In this document: piece after piece, positions 43,358-53,805 of the stretch | How positions within the stretch are numbered: the stretch's first letter is position 1 | Layout of the letters: each line of letters begins with the position of its first letter | NCBI RefSeq assembly: GCF_963169125.1 | Contig: NC_084797.1 | Span: 100,899,868 to 100,963,867, forward strand | From: Humulus lupulus | Taxonomy: Eukaryota; Streptophyta; Magnoliopsida; Rosales; Cannabaceae | DNA: 64,000 nucleotides | Reading direction: 5' to 3' | Program-made: the position numbers and the translations under genes | The notes under the pieces: generated by a model | The model's input: only the letters and a program-made list of their open reading frames with translations | The model's database searches: none | Told to the model about the DNA's origin: nothing

Positions 43358-44660
43358 TCAGATTTGCGTTCTGGTGGATTATGGTATCAGGCGGGAGATT
43401 CTAGATGAGTCTCATACTACTCTCTATTCCATGCATCCGGGTACAACGAAGATGTACCAAGACTTGAGAACATTGTATTGGTGGTCGGGGATGAAGAGGG
43501 ATGTAGTGGATTATGTGGCTAAGTGTTTGACCTATCAACAGGTGAAGGCTAAACATAAAAGGCAAGCAGGGTTGTTGCAGGCTTTAGGGATTCCTGAGTG
43601 GAAGTGGGAGGATATCACCATGGACTTCATGGCTGGACTGCCGAAGACAGCAGGACAATATGATTCTTTATGGGTGATTGTGGATAGTTTCACCAAATCA
43701 GCCCACATTTTGCCTATTAAAACAACTCATACTGTGGAGCAGTATGTTGAGTTGTATGTGAAGGAAATTGTGCGACTTCATCAGGCTTTGAGGTCGATAG
43801 TATCTGATAGGGACCCCACCTTCACCTCTAAGTTTTTGGAGAGCCTGCAGAAGGCTATGGGCACACAGTTGTAGTTTAGTACCACTTATCATCCTCAGAT
43901 GGATGGATAGTCTGAGAAGACAATTCAGATACTGGAGGACATGCTATGGGCCTGTGTACTGGATTTTGGGGGATCTTGGAGTAAGTATCTCCCTTTGATT
44001 GAATTTTTGTATAATAACAGCTATCAAGCGACTATCAGAGTGGCTTCATATGAAATGTTATATGGGAGTAAATGCAGATCGCCCATCCATTGGGATGAGA
44101 CGGGTGGGAGGAAGTACTTAGGTCTTGAGGTTGTTCAGAGGACCAATGAAGCGACTGAGAAGATTAGAGCTTGAATGCTCGCCTCCCAGAGTCGACAGAA
44201 GAGTCACTCAGACTTGAGATGCAGGAGTGTAGAGTTTCAAGTTGGTTATAATGTGTTTCTCAGAGTTTCTCCCTTGAGATGGGTGAAGTGATTTGGAGTG
44301 AGAGGCAAGTTAAGCCCTAGGTTTGTTGGCCCTTTGAGATTCTAGAACGAGTTGGACAGGTAGCCTACAGATTGGCAATGCCTCCATTCTTATCAGGGTT
44401 CACAACGTATTTCATGTGTCCATGCTCTGGAACTATGTATCAGATTCTACACAAGTGCTGAGTTATGAGAACCTAGAGCTGGATCAAGATTTGTCTTATA
44501 AGGAGAAGCCAGTTTAGATTCTAGACCAAAAAGATAATGTCTTACAGAACAAGACCATTGCCTTAGTAAAAGTGTTGCAGAGGAACAACAAAGTGGAAAA
44601 GGCAACTTGGGAGCTTGAGACTGATATGCGCGATCGATATCCCGAGCAATTCAGGTAAGT
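43358..44660 (+). pseudogene. Chromovirus integrase and chromodomain-like tail
   Basis: Integrase starts within the zinc-binding region: YGIRREILDESHTTLYSMHP (His), LYWWSGMKRDVVDYVAKCL. The core has WEDITMDFM (Asp), IVSDRDPTFTSKF (Asp) and SEKTIQ (Glu). A TAG (43873) and another stop just before SEKT interrupt it. Downstream comes YNNSYQATIRVASYEMLYG, then LSPRFVGPFEILERVGQVAY. The C-terminal chromodomain-like motif reads KTIALVKVLQRNNKVEKATW followed by RDRYPEQF, which places it in the chromovirus clade. Stops at 44172, 44290 and 44515 also occur. The second zinc-site Cys reads CLTYQQ, so that knuckle is lost. Confidence 0.88.
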
Positions 44661-44694
44661 TTTGAGGAAAAAAATTCTGTAAGGAGGGGATAGT

Positions 44695-46529
44695 TGTAAA
44701 GTCCCAAATTTTCTAATAAGGCTTAGTGCCTTGATTAGCGTGGCGAGAGGGCAATAATTGATTTAATTATGTTATTATGTGGATTAAATGATTATTATAG
44801 GAACACTCAAGGAATTAGCGGGATGTGGAAAATGACAGGGTTGCCCTTGGTGGCATTAAAGGACTAAGGATTTAACTAGGGGCATTTTGGACATTTTAGT
44901 TGAGGATAGAGATAAACCAAACAAAATTTTGGAACTAAGGAGAAAAAAAAAATAGAACTCCTCTCAACCTATCTCTCCCGGCTCCCTTTCCCTTTCTTGG
45001 TGGCCTAGAGGATTTTGGAAAAAAATTGACGGAAAAGCTCAGAATTTGGTTGCTGGAAGTTGGAGATTTACAGCTTGAGGTGTTCGAAATCTAGCCTAAG
45101 GTCGGAATTAGCACTAAGGTGAGAATTTCTATTGATTTTACTAAGATTTCAATTGTGGTTTTGAGGTTTTATGGGGTTGAACTTTGGGATGTGATCTTTG
45201 AGTTTTTGATGAGTTTGATTAGTAAGTTTTGGGGTATTTATGTTAGTTATGCTGCTTGGATATGAACTGTAGGTTGAATTCTGAGTGTAGGGGTTGATTT
45301 GGCTGCGAATTGGTAAGTTAGGCAGAGGAAAACATAGCAAAAAATGCATGGATTTCTGGGTTTTTGGGGCTCGCGCTGCGACCCTATTCTTCAGGTGTCG
45401 CGACCCGCATGAACTCAAAGGCTTGGGAGCCTCGGATTTTTGCCCTGGCATCGCGGCGCAGGCTGAGGCGCGTCATGTCCCATGTCCCTTTAATGAGAGC
45501 CCAAAGATCTCTGACTTTTGGCACGCCACAACTCTTAAGGGCTGGGTCACGGTTCAAATAGAAAATGTTGGCCAATTGGAGGTTTTAAGCTTAGGAACCC
45601 AAATGTTAAGGCTCGGGAAGGATTCTACTACCCGGTTTAGTAGAATTCAAGGTCCCGAAGGCTAGTATTTTAATCTTGAAGTTATCAATTGGTTAGTGAT
45701 TGATGGATGTCTATTTATTATGGCGCTGTGACTAGGTTTTCCGTCAAGGCTTGGGTTTAAGGATCGTGCTATCGCATTAATCTAATAGCTTGGGACATAG
45801 GTAAGAAAACTGTTTATGCCCGTAGAGTAGGGCATGGCCAAATTATCTGTGTTTAAGTGTTTTATGTGAATGTTATGACCTGCTATGTTACGTGTGCATG
45901 ATTCTGAATGAACGGCGAAGGCTGGGGACAGAAAGGGTCAGGATCAGCATTAAGCACGCTAAGTGCAGGCCGCTAGGGCGAGACCCTCTAAGGGTGTTGT
46001 ATTCACCTGCTCGGTGAAGACCCTAAACTCGTCGACCTGGGTCGGCATAAGCCACTATATGTTAATTTTTTGTGTGTTTGAATTGTATATTATTGGATTG
46101 AACTGCAATATGTTATGCGTTGAGTTTTCTTGTTGGGTTTCGGCTCACGAGGGCTCTATGGTGTAGGTAAGGGCATGGGAAAGGCCGATCAAGCATGAGT
46201 TGGAGAGCGTGGAGCAACATGTACTTGTTCAGCCTACCTGGCTGCCACGACCAGGGTTATTTTGAGGAATATTTTGTAATGGTAGGTTTTGTCACTTTGG
46301 TCAATTGTATTCACACTTTTAGTTGTAAAAAAATTTCAAATTGTATTTTGGGATCCCAAATGTATAAATTTTATGATTGTAATGAATGTCCAAATCGTTT
46401 ATGATTAATGTTGTCAAATGAATCTTCATTCCAATTTACTCACACTTTTCAACCTAAAACCTCGATTAGCGAGCAAATGGTACATTTATAAATTACATGG
46501 TAATGGCTCTAAGAAAGTTGGGCGTGACA
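44695..46529 (+). repeat. 3' LTR of chromovirus fragment (1835 bp)
   Basis: Starts TGTAAAGTCCC just after the polypurine tract and ends GGGCGTGACA. It contains a GC- and CpG-rich patch near 45366-45480 (tcgcgaccc motifs). It is related to the inverted solo LTR at 46860-48742 in start, end and internal patches. Confidence 0.8.
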
Positions 46530-49500
46530 AGCGTTGCCGAGAAAAACTTGCATCATGCATTGTCTAACACCTTGTGGATCTCCATCTAAATCTTGAATTG
46601 GTTGATATGCTCCAAGGGATCTCCTTTACCGTTGTAGGTCACTATCAATGGCATCCTAAAGTATTCAGGTAGTTGTGCGTCGACGATGGCGGGAGAGAAA
46701 GGGCACTCCTTTCTTGGATTCAAAAAGGGTTCGCCAATCTTGGTCTCGCCCATCTCCCAGATCATCCTTCTCTGTTCCTCGATCTGAGCACGAACTGGGT
46801 TGTTTGTTACCAAGACCTCTCGGCCATCGGCAATTGGGACCCCTTGAGCGTTGGCAACTTCTAAAGCCCTGGATAACCAAGACCATTACACTGTGTGTTT
46901 AAAATAGTGCAAGACTTGCTAATCAAGTTTTTTGAACATAAACGTGTTTCTAAAGTCAACTGACAGGATAGGGTTAATAGATTTTGATCATAAAATGGTT
47001 GACTTTCATTAAAATAGGAGTTTGAAACACGGGATCCCAAAAACAATGTCTACATGGCGGTTACAACTCTAAAAAATAAATACAACAATAGCCAGCCTAA
47101 ATGGAAAAATACAAATTTTGGCTCCAGTCCCCGTATCTCTCTGTCGTGGCGGTCGAGCAGCTGCAGATGTACACACCACCCACAAAGCTCTCCAACTCAT
47201 GGCTAGTCCATTTTTCATTTGCCTTTACCTGCACCACTTATAACCCATGAGCCAAGGCCCAGTAAGAAAACCAAATTCAACAAGCATAGATAAAAAGAGA
47301 GTGGATGGTAAACTTTAGATCAACCAATTCAATTAGCAACATAATACAAGTAGTTTAATCCAAACATATAAATCAATCTTAATGCAATTAATTAGGTGTC
47401 GGCGCCCTTAGGCTGAGCCCTCTAGTTATTTAGCTGACCCCGACTCGCTTAGGCCGAGCTACGTTCAGTACGTATCACATCAAACATATCATACATATAA
47501 GTTGCGAAGTATGTAATCAAAGGCGGCACGTACTAACTTGTCTGTTCAGATATTTCCAATCACAACACATTTATGATTGGTGCCTCTGACTTGGGGGCGG
47601 GCCGCGACTCGCCCTATAGGTCCGCGCCGCGCACATGAATCAGCAAGCCCCCTCAGGGCTTTTGGGGCATGCGGGTCGCGACGCCAATGAACTGGGTCGC
47701 GACTCGCCCCTGTTAACCCAGAAATCTTTGGGTTTTTCTGCATTTTTCCCCAACTCACAGCCACCGAATTCAACCCTAAATATATACCCAAGCCAAATCT
47801 AGGTCCATAATTCCCAATATCACCTCATAAACAACACATAGCCTAAAATACTAGTTCAAGTTTCCCTAAATCCCAAATTTAGAAACTAATCCAAGTATCC
47901 TTAAACATATCCAAAACCATCCAAAATTCAACATATTAGGGCTTACAATCTTACTCAATGACAACTTAATCCTTAGTTGATCCTTGCCTACTCCTAGCTT
48001 CAATTCTTCAGTCCCCAAGTTTCAATTCCTAAGCCTCTTTCCTCAGCAATTTTCCTAAGCCTTTAAGTCACACCAAAGATGGAGAGAGAGAGATAAGAAC
48101 GTGAGAGAGAGGGAGAGTCTAATACTTCTGATACATTCTAACATATTCTTGAAGTTTAATCCATCCATATCTTATAACATAAAGATCGAAATGCCCCCAT
48201 AATAACTCAGCCCCTTTGTTTACCTTAAGGGAAAAACGGTCATTTGCCCCATTTCCAGGTAATTACTCAAGTCGTCCTACAAGTTCTCAATTGATCCCAC
48301 ATGCCCAACTAATCACCAAATACATACTCGTTACACAATAAATCCCAAATATACGTTAAAGTTCCTAAAACACCCCTAGGCTCACCGCGAGTCGGGTATT
48401 CAACCCTGCTGTGACTATTATGCTAATCTACTCACTAGGATTGCCTCGAGCCATATACTGCAAACATATCCACATAATAATGTGGTCTTAATCATTTAAC
48501 ACATATATTCACATTTATGCCCGCAACGGGCCAATATTACAAATACGCCTTATACACAAGAGCGGGACAACAAGCATATTTAATACTTATAAACATGCAT
48601 ATAAATATATTAATATTATCATATAAAGCATGCATGCCATGTAGTCATGCATGTAATCAATTAATCACACATATATCCAATTATGCCCTCCTAGCACGCT
48701 AATCAAGACACTAAACATTATTATCATTTTTGGGACGTTACACAACTGGAGGTCACCCATGGTGGTCTCCTTTCTCTTCTTTTTGAGCATTCAGATGGTC
48801 ATGCAAGTCACCTTGCTCATCGTCTTCTAGTCATTGAGCGTCACCTCGCTAGTCATTCAGGTGTCTGCGCAGATCAGGCTCATTCCTAGGTCTCACTATT
48901 TATCCAAGATGTGAAAAGATGCTACCAGTGTGGGAATTATTGGCGTCTTATTTTCTTCTATGTGGCCAACTATGAAGTGAGCAGCTAACCGAGCCTTCGC
49001 CATGGTCCCAAGCTTGGGGTGGTCACTGTCCTCCTTGGTTTGGAGGTCGAGGAGGTCATCCTGCCCAGGATTGGGATCTTTCGGGATTAGTATTGCTCCT
49101 GGAGTGATGAGCAGTTGATTGCTCCACTCTTTCTCCATCCAAGGCATGGGGATGCCTTGAAGGAGCTTGGAAATACCTCATTGCCATGCATATGGCCGTC
49201 TCGAAGGCGAGGGTTTCCTCTCGTTGTCATTGTTCCATGTCCCGTCATTGGGCATCTATCTTAGCTACAACAGCGACGTTCATGGCGCGCAATTGTGCCA
49301 TTTCTTATCTCAGGGTGGCGACGTCTTCCTGTGCCGCCTCGGGCTATTCAAGGGTGTGGTTTCCCTTACATTCATCCAAGTTCTCATAAGGGTCCTCCTC
49401 AACGTTCAACAAAGGAGGAGAAGGAATTGGTGGGTTTACATCGCCATTCTCTGTAGCTGGACCGCACTAAGGTGCCATGACGAGCGAGGGGGTGGGCCAC

Positions 49501-49540
49501 CTTGGGTGGTCAGTAAGGAGATCGTACTCTGAGACTCACA
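46530..49540 (-). pseudogene. Tat-like gag, split by a solo LTR
   Basis: The N-terminal part (~49480-49150) reads ATENGDVNPPIPSPPLLN, EDVATLR and REETLAFETAICMAM. The middle (49147-48748) includes an open stretch KARLAAHFIVGHIEENKTPI and then NEPDLRRHLND and DDEQGDLHDHLNAQKEEKG. The reading resumes across the solo LTR as VANAQGVPIADGREVLVTNN, VRAQIEEQRRMIWEMGE and MPLIVTYNGKGDPLEHINQF, a wording common to Tat gag. Most stops (TGA, TAG, TAA within Gln or Arg contexts) fit C-to-T decay. The middle segment has at least one frame change. Confidence 0.7.
46860..48742 (-). repeat. Solo LTR of a chromovirus (1883 bp) with 5-bp duplication
   Basis: On the minus strand it starts TGTAACGTCCC (48742) and ends GGGCTTTAGA (46860), a mutated GGGCGTTACA. 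Target duplication caact is perfect at 46855-46859 and 48743-48747. No internal region remains, so it formed by LTR-LTR recombination. A GC-rich patch with gggtcgcgac motifs lies at ~47590-47715. Confidence 0.88.
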
Positions 49541-49544
49541 CTAT

Positions 49545-49561
49545 CAATGAAAGCACCAAAA
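49545..49561 (-). other. Primer binding site region of the Tat-like element
   Basis: The minus strand reads ttttggtgctttcattg directly after the LTR end. tggtgctttcattga is often seen here in plant Tat-like elements; the matching tRNA was not determined. Confidence 0.55.
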
Positions 49562-50456
49562 TGTTGACTTAATTTTTTGTCAACTTGCACAGAGGAATAA
49601 ATGAAGAATTGTTTTGTGTGTAATACCTCTTAATGATGAACAGTGAGCTCAAGAAAAGAGGAATAAATGCAGTAATCAATGAATGAGGTAAATATTTATG
49701 GTGGTTCGGCCCAAAAAATATAACCTACGTCCAATTTAGTAAGTATTGTTTATGAATTTTGAGCCCTCAAGAACAAGTTGAGTTTGATCTTGCTCTTAGG
49801 GCGGTTACAGTAATGGAGAGTAGAGGCTCTCTCCGAAAATGAACTGCTACTGATTTGTTTCTTAGACCACTTGTTATCTCGACTTTTCCCCCTTGTTAAG
49901 TGCAGGTTGCACTATTTATAACCGTGAAGAGGAGAAGGGCTGACGATGGCTCCTTGTTTCCCAATTAGGCTAATACTTGGTACACTTGGTCGGAGACAGG
50001 TCGTGTCTCGCCAAAAATAGTAGTTTGACTTGTCCTATTCATTTAATGGTTGAAGGCGCACTCTGATGTGGAATGAGGCTTGGATGGCGAGGGCCACCAG
50101 CAAGCAGCAAGGGTCCTCAATGATCGGCGACCGGCGAGGGCCTCAGGGATCAGCTATGGTCGATGGCGACTTTAGTAGATCAGTGGTGCATGTTTGTTCG
50201 ACCGAGTTGCATGTCTGGCTAGGGCCTTTATCTTCTTACGATTGAAGTTGGCATGGCCATCTGGGGACCATTTAGCTTCTCACGATTGGAGAAGTAGGTC
50301 AGCACTAGCAAGTCCTGCCTCCTCTTGAGTATTGGGGAAGTGGTGAAGGCCACTCTTCACGACGGTTAGTTATGGCTGTTGTGCCCTGGCACTTTGTCTT
50401 GACACGTTATCGCTTCACATGACGCTACGTGGAAGTTCCAAATTTTGGGTATAACA
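49562..50456 (-). repeat. 5' LTR of the Tat-like element (895 bp)
   Basis: On the minus strand it runs from TGTTATACCC (50456) to AAGTCAACA (49562), giving TG...CA ends next to the primer site. A TATA box lies at 49913-49920. No second copy is in the window to confirm the outer end. Confidence 0.7.
49913..49920 (-). promoter_or_regulatory. LTR TATA box
   Basis: The minus strand reads tataaata, followed by gtgcaacctgcac, ~350 bp before the LTR end. Confidence 0.6.
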
Positions 50457-50957
50457 CTTTTCATATTTTGGAAAACACTACATGGTTATCAATCTGAAAA
50501 TAAATAAAACTTAATAATCAATAATTGTATGGTTTTTAGAAAATGGACACACCAATAACGAATTACACATCTGAAACTACATTCATAGATAATATTCTAA
50601 TCATAAATTCAATGGATATGTATATGCATTGTTAGAGCTAATATTTGTATATTTTGCAACAATCAACTAAATATTAGCTAACATCAATTAGTTAAATAGA
50701 CCCTTACACTGTAACTATGCATGTGGCATGTGGCATGTGGCCACATTAGCAAATTGTTTTAAAAATGAATAGGATGCAACAAAAGGGACACATTTGCAAT
50801 GATTGCTATAGTTTGGGGGGAATTTTTACCACTTAAAAAAGTGCAAGATAAATTTTTGCTACGTAAAAAAGTTTAGAGATAAAAGTCTACAAGTATTATA
50901 ATTTAGGGTAAAAAAATTCCTATTTGTCCTAACTAAAATATGTCTAATTATAAGCTA
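50457..50957. other. AT-rich spacer, no gene seen
   Basis: No coding or repeat was recognised, apart from two similar phrases around ctacgtaaaaaagttta and ccacttaaaaaagtgca. Confidence 0.4.
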
Positions 50958-52180
50958 GGGAAACTCCACATATTAATCTTTATTTTCCCATTTATTATAA
51001 CCATATATCTCTTCTGAAGTTTTTCACAATAATAACCTCATACCCACTCAAAAAGTCATAAATACCCTTAGCACAAATTAAGGTTCTCTATCTCTCTTCT
51101 CCTCTCTTACAATCTTGCAACCACAACCACCATCAATTTTTATCTTTTTTCTTTCTCCTCACCTTACTCATGAATTGTAGCTACCATATTATTTTATATC
51201 GAATTTTTGTTCTCTCTATCTTCCAAAGTCATCATCTCACTATTTTTTTTCATTTAAAAGTTACCAAAGTTGAAGGAAGAAAGAGTTTTGATAATGGGTA
51301 AGTACTATTGTTGTTTATAGGTCATGGTGTGTTATATAATAATTTATAGTTGTTTTTCAAACTATTCTGGTCTGAAAACTTTGCCAAAAGAATGAATTTT
51401 ATGTTCAAATGAAAAATTTTATATGATTAATGCAATTTAGGCCTTTTATGTTCAAACCAAGTTCAGACATGTTTCAGACCTAGTTCAGACCAATTTCGAA
51501 CAAAATTCGGACTAAGTTTGAACCAAATTCGGACTAAGTTTGGACCATGTCCGAACAAGGCCCGAACTTGGTTCGAACTAGGTCCTAACCATATCAGAAC
51601 TAGGTTCGAACTTGATCCGAACGATGTCTGAATTATGTTCGAACCATATTTGAAAAAATTCTGAACTAGGTTCGAACCATGTCCGAACTAAAAAATCTTA
51701 AATCGCAGATTTCAAACGAAAATTCACAATCTCAACATAAAATTAATGTTTTTGGTTGGTTTCTATACCTGGAATAGTGCAAAAAACAGACGTAAGTTAT
51801 TTTATAACACACCCATAACTTATAAATAACAAAAAAAACTTATTAATTATCAATTGCTCCAAATAATTATTTCTCCTTCAACTTTGGGATTTTTAAAAAA
51901 AAATGATGTTAAAACTATACAACATGAGTTCCTCTTTGTCATTCAATCTCTTTCTTTGATCTTTTATAATTTAGATTTTGTTATGATGATTTGGAGAATA
52001 GATGAGTAGAAGAAGATAGTTGTTGCAATAGACTTCTTCTCTTGATCGTGGGAGGTTTAATGTTAGTTAAAGGCATTTAAGTCATTTTAAGTGGGTATAA
52101 GGTTATTTTTTTTAATAACATTATAAGGGGTGTATAATTATAATAATGGGGTACAAAAATGTTATTTAGTGGAGTTTCCC
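50958..52180. mobile_element. Fold-back element with ~400-bp inverted arms
   Basis: The outer ends are gggaaactccac (50958) and gtggagtttccc (to 52180). Inverted similarity continues inward: cctcatacccactc vs its complement near 52095, accaaagttgaagga vs tccttcaactttggg near 51880, and ggtcatggtgtgttat vs a complement near 51805. The arms therefore span about 50958-51375 and 51765-52180. The loop holds an 11-bp minisatellite. No transposase is present. Flanks ataagctag and ataaactgctag are similar but not a clean duplication. Long arms without coding fit a nonautonomous Mutator-like or fold-back element. Confidence 0.78.
51447..51688 (+). repeat. 22 x 11-bp minisatellite in the fold-back loop
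   Basis: Twenty-two units of exactly 11 bp without indels, roughly (c/t)a(a/t)gttcgaac. The best units are taggttcgaac (51601, 51667) and ttggttcgaac (51568). Variation is point substitution only. The core ttcgaa is palindromic. Confidence 0.9.
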
Positions 52181-52650
52181 ATAAACTGCTAGTGTAAAAA
52201 GAATGTTTATATTCAAATTTAGTTCTCTCACTAAAATAGAATTAGAATATAGTGTGTGTTTTTTTTTTTGTTGAATCAAGATATATAGAGAATTAGTCAA
52301 TGTATTATAGTTGTCATGTATACTTGTGTAGTTATATAGGCTTATATTATATTAAAATATTCAAAATAGTCAAACCAACGCATAGGACTCACTGGAATGA
52401 AGAAGGGGTGAACATGGGATTTGCTAAAGGTGGATGAAATCATGACAAACTCACGATGGCATAACAATCAAATACATGTGTTGTGCAAATAAGACAACTT
52501 TATGTGTGGTTGTGTTTGAGTGAAAGGGAACATTGTTCTTTTTTCAATAACTATTGAAGGTGAAAGGGGCGTGGTTCAGGTTGTCACTGGTTCAGTGCAT
52601 AGTCGAGCGGTGATTAGACTGAGCCTATGGTAGTTTCTTTTTATATATTT
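52181..52650. other. AT-rich spacer, no gene seen
   Basis: No coding sequence or repeats were recognised between the fold-back element and the presumed LTR start. Confidence 0.4.
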
Positions 52651-52961
52651 TGTGGACATTCCCCATTTAAATTTTAAATTTATGTTAAATTCCTATATTT
52701 TGTGGTGAAAGCTAAATCCTCACTTTAGGAGAATGATTTTTCTCAATAAACTAGGAGAGATAAATCATGCAAAATGTGTCCTTTTATTAAAAGAGGAAGA
52801 ACTCTGAATGAGCACACTACAGATCAGAGCTCATTATGAGCACATCGATGGGTACAACTCAAAAGTGAACTCATAGAAGAACAAAGACCAAAATAAACTC
52901 ATCAGAGAAAAGAGATGGCAATAGCTTATTCATGGAGTAGACTCTGAGAGAGCTTGTTTAG

Positions 52962-53302
52962 ATTGATGAGCATTGAGCTCGATATGATTGAATAGATTGA
53001 TGAGCTTTGAGCTCAATGTGATTGCACAGATTGATGAGTTCTAAGCTCAATATGATTGAATAGATTGATGAGCTCTGAGGTCAATGTGATTGCACAGATT
53101 GATGAGCTACGAGCTCAATATGATTGAATAGATTGATGAGCTCTCAGCTCAATATGATTGAACAAATTGATTAGCTTTGAGCTCAATATGATAGAATAAG
53201 ATTGATGAGCTCTAAGCCCAATATGATTGAATAGATTGATAAGCTTTGAGCTCAATGTGATTGCACAGATCGATGAGCTCTTAGCTCATTGTGATAAAAT
53301 AG
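52962..53302 (+). repeat. 10 x 34-bp tandem array in LTR U3
   Basis: Ten units of 34 bp (one of 35) of the type attgatgagctctgagctcaatatgattgaatag. Units 1, 3, 5 and 8 end gattgaatag, and units 2, 4 and 9 end gattgcacag, so part of the array alternates as a 68-bp dimer. Each unit carries a gagctc-type palindrome. The array ends ~110 bp upstream of the TATA box. Confidence 0.93.
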
Positions 53303-53411
53303 ATCGGTGAACATGGATAAGAAGAGAAAAGGGGAGGAAAAAAGTTGGTAAAGCGAGACACGTGTGCTAATCATGAGAAGAATCTCTAACTTTCTTCTTT
53401 GTTATTTTTTC

Positions 53412-53419
53412 TATAAATA
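53412..53419 (+). promoter_or_regulatory. LTR TATA box
   Basis: tataaata, ~290 bp before the LTR end, after a pyrimidine-rich stretch. Confidence 0.65.
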
Positions 53420-53710
53420 GATGAAGAGGGATTGAATTTCGGGACAAGAAACTTTAGTGAAGTAGAAGTTTGAATAGATTGAGGATTGAGAGGGAAAGCA
53501 TTGTGCTGACTTAAGCATCGGAGTTTCTTTTGCAGGTACACCCCTTATGTTTTCTATACTCATTCCATTGAAGAACACATTTATGCCATTGGGAAGGCCA
53601 ATAGAATGTATAAGTTATTGGTAATCTTCATCAACAATGGAATAATCTCAGATTCCTAAACGTGTGAAATACAAAGAAAAGATTTGGGAGGAAGATTTTG
53701 ACACAAACAA

Positions 53711-53729
53711 TTGGTGTCGTTTGTGGGAA
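53711..53729 (+). other. Primer binding site of the degenerate Tat-like element
   Basis: ttggtgtcgtttgtgggaa closely resembles the ttggcgccgtctgtgggaa site widely seen after plant Tat 5' LTRs. Confidence 0.75.
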
Positions 53730-53805
53730 ACAACCAAGAAATAGATGTGTCTTTCTTAAGAAAATAAATTTCTTAATTGCTCTTGATTTTTGTGTCTTTT
53801 GCAAA

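Larger units (their letters stand above)
43358..46529 (+). mobile_element. Chromodomain Ty3/gypsy element, 3' fragment with LTR
   Basis: Integrase, chromodomain-like tail, polypurine tract (aaggagggga, 44681-44690) and an LTR ending at 46529. The 5' two thirds are missing at the junction with the copia LTR. The right flank is the gag of a minus-strand Tat-like element, so this chromovirus copy probably inserted there before the left side was deleted. Confidence 0.87.
46530..50456 (-). mobile_element. Tat-like Ty3/gypsy element, 5' part (LTR and gag)
   Basis: Minus-strand element with 5' LTR (49562-50456), primer site, and gag read leftward to 46530, where the chromovirus fragment interrupts. 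A chromovirus solo LTR (46860-48742) splits gag. The rest of the element is absent from the window to the left of the chromovirus and copia block, so it was deleted or displaced. Confidence 0.78.
52651..53709 (+). repeat. Presumed 5' LTR with internal tandem array
   Basis: Ends ttttgacacaaaca one base before the primer site. It contains the 34-bp array (52962-53302) in U3 and a TATA box (53412). The start is uncertain because no second LTR is available. Confidence 0.5.

Noticed and set aside
44980..46420. Several open frames inside the LTR 44695-46529
   Set aside because: Overlapping frames on both strands, no domain, and inside an LTR.
49167..49532. Plus-strand open frame of 121 residues
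   Set aside because: It is antisense to the N-terminal gag reading of the minus-strand Tat-like element, which has recognisable family wording.
51570..51677. ggttcgaac motifs as tRNA genes
   Set aside because: No A box, cloverleaf or terminator at tRNA spacing; the motif is part of an 11-bp tandem repeat.
52962..53302. 34-bp repeats as a CRISPR array
   Set aside because: Units are directly adjacent with no unique spacers, no cas genes are present, and the DNA is plant nuclear.
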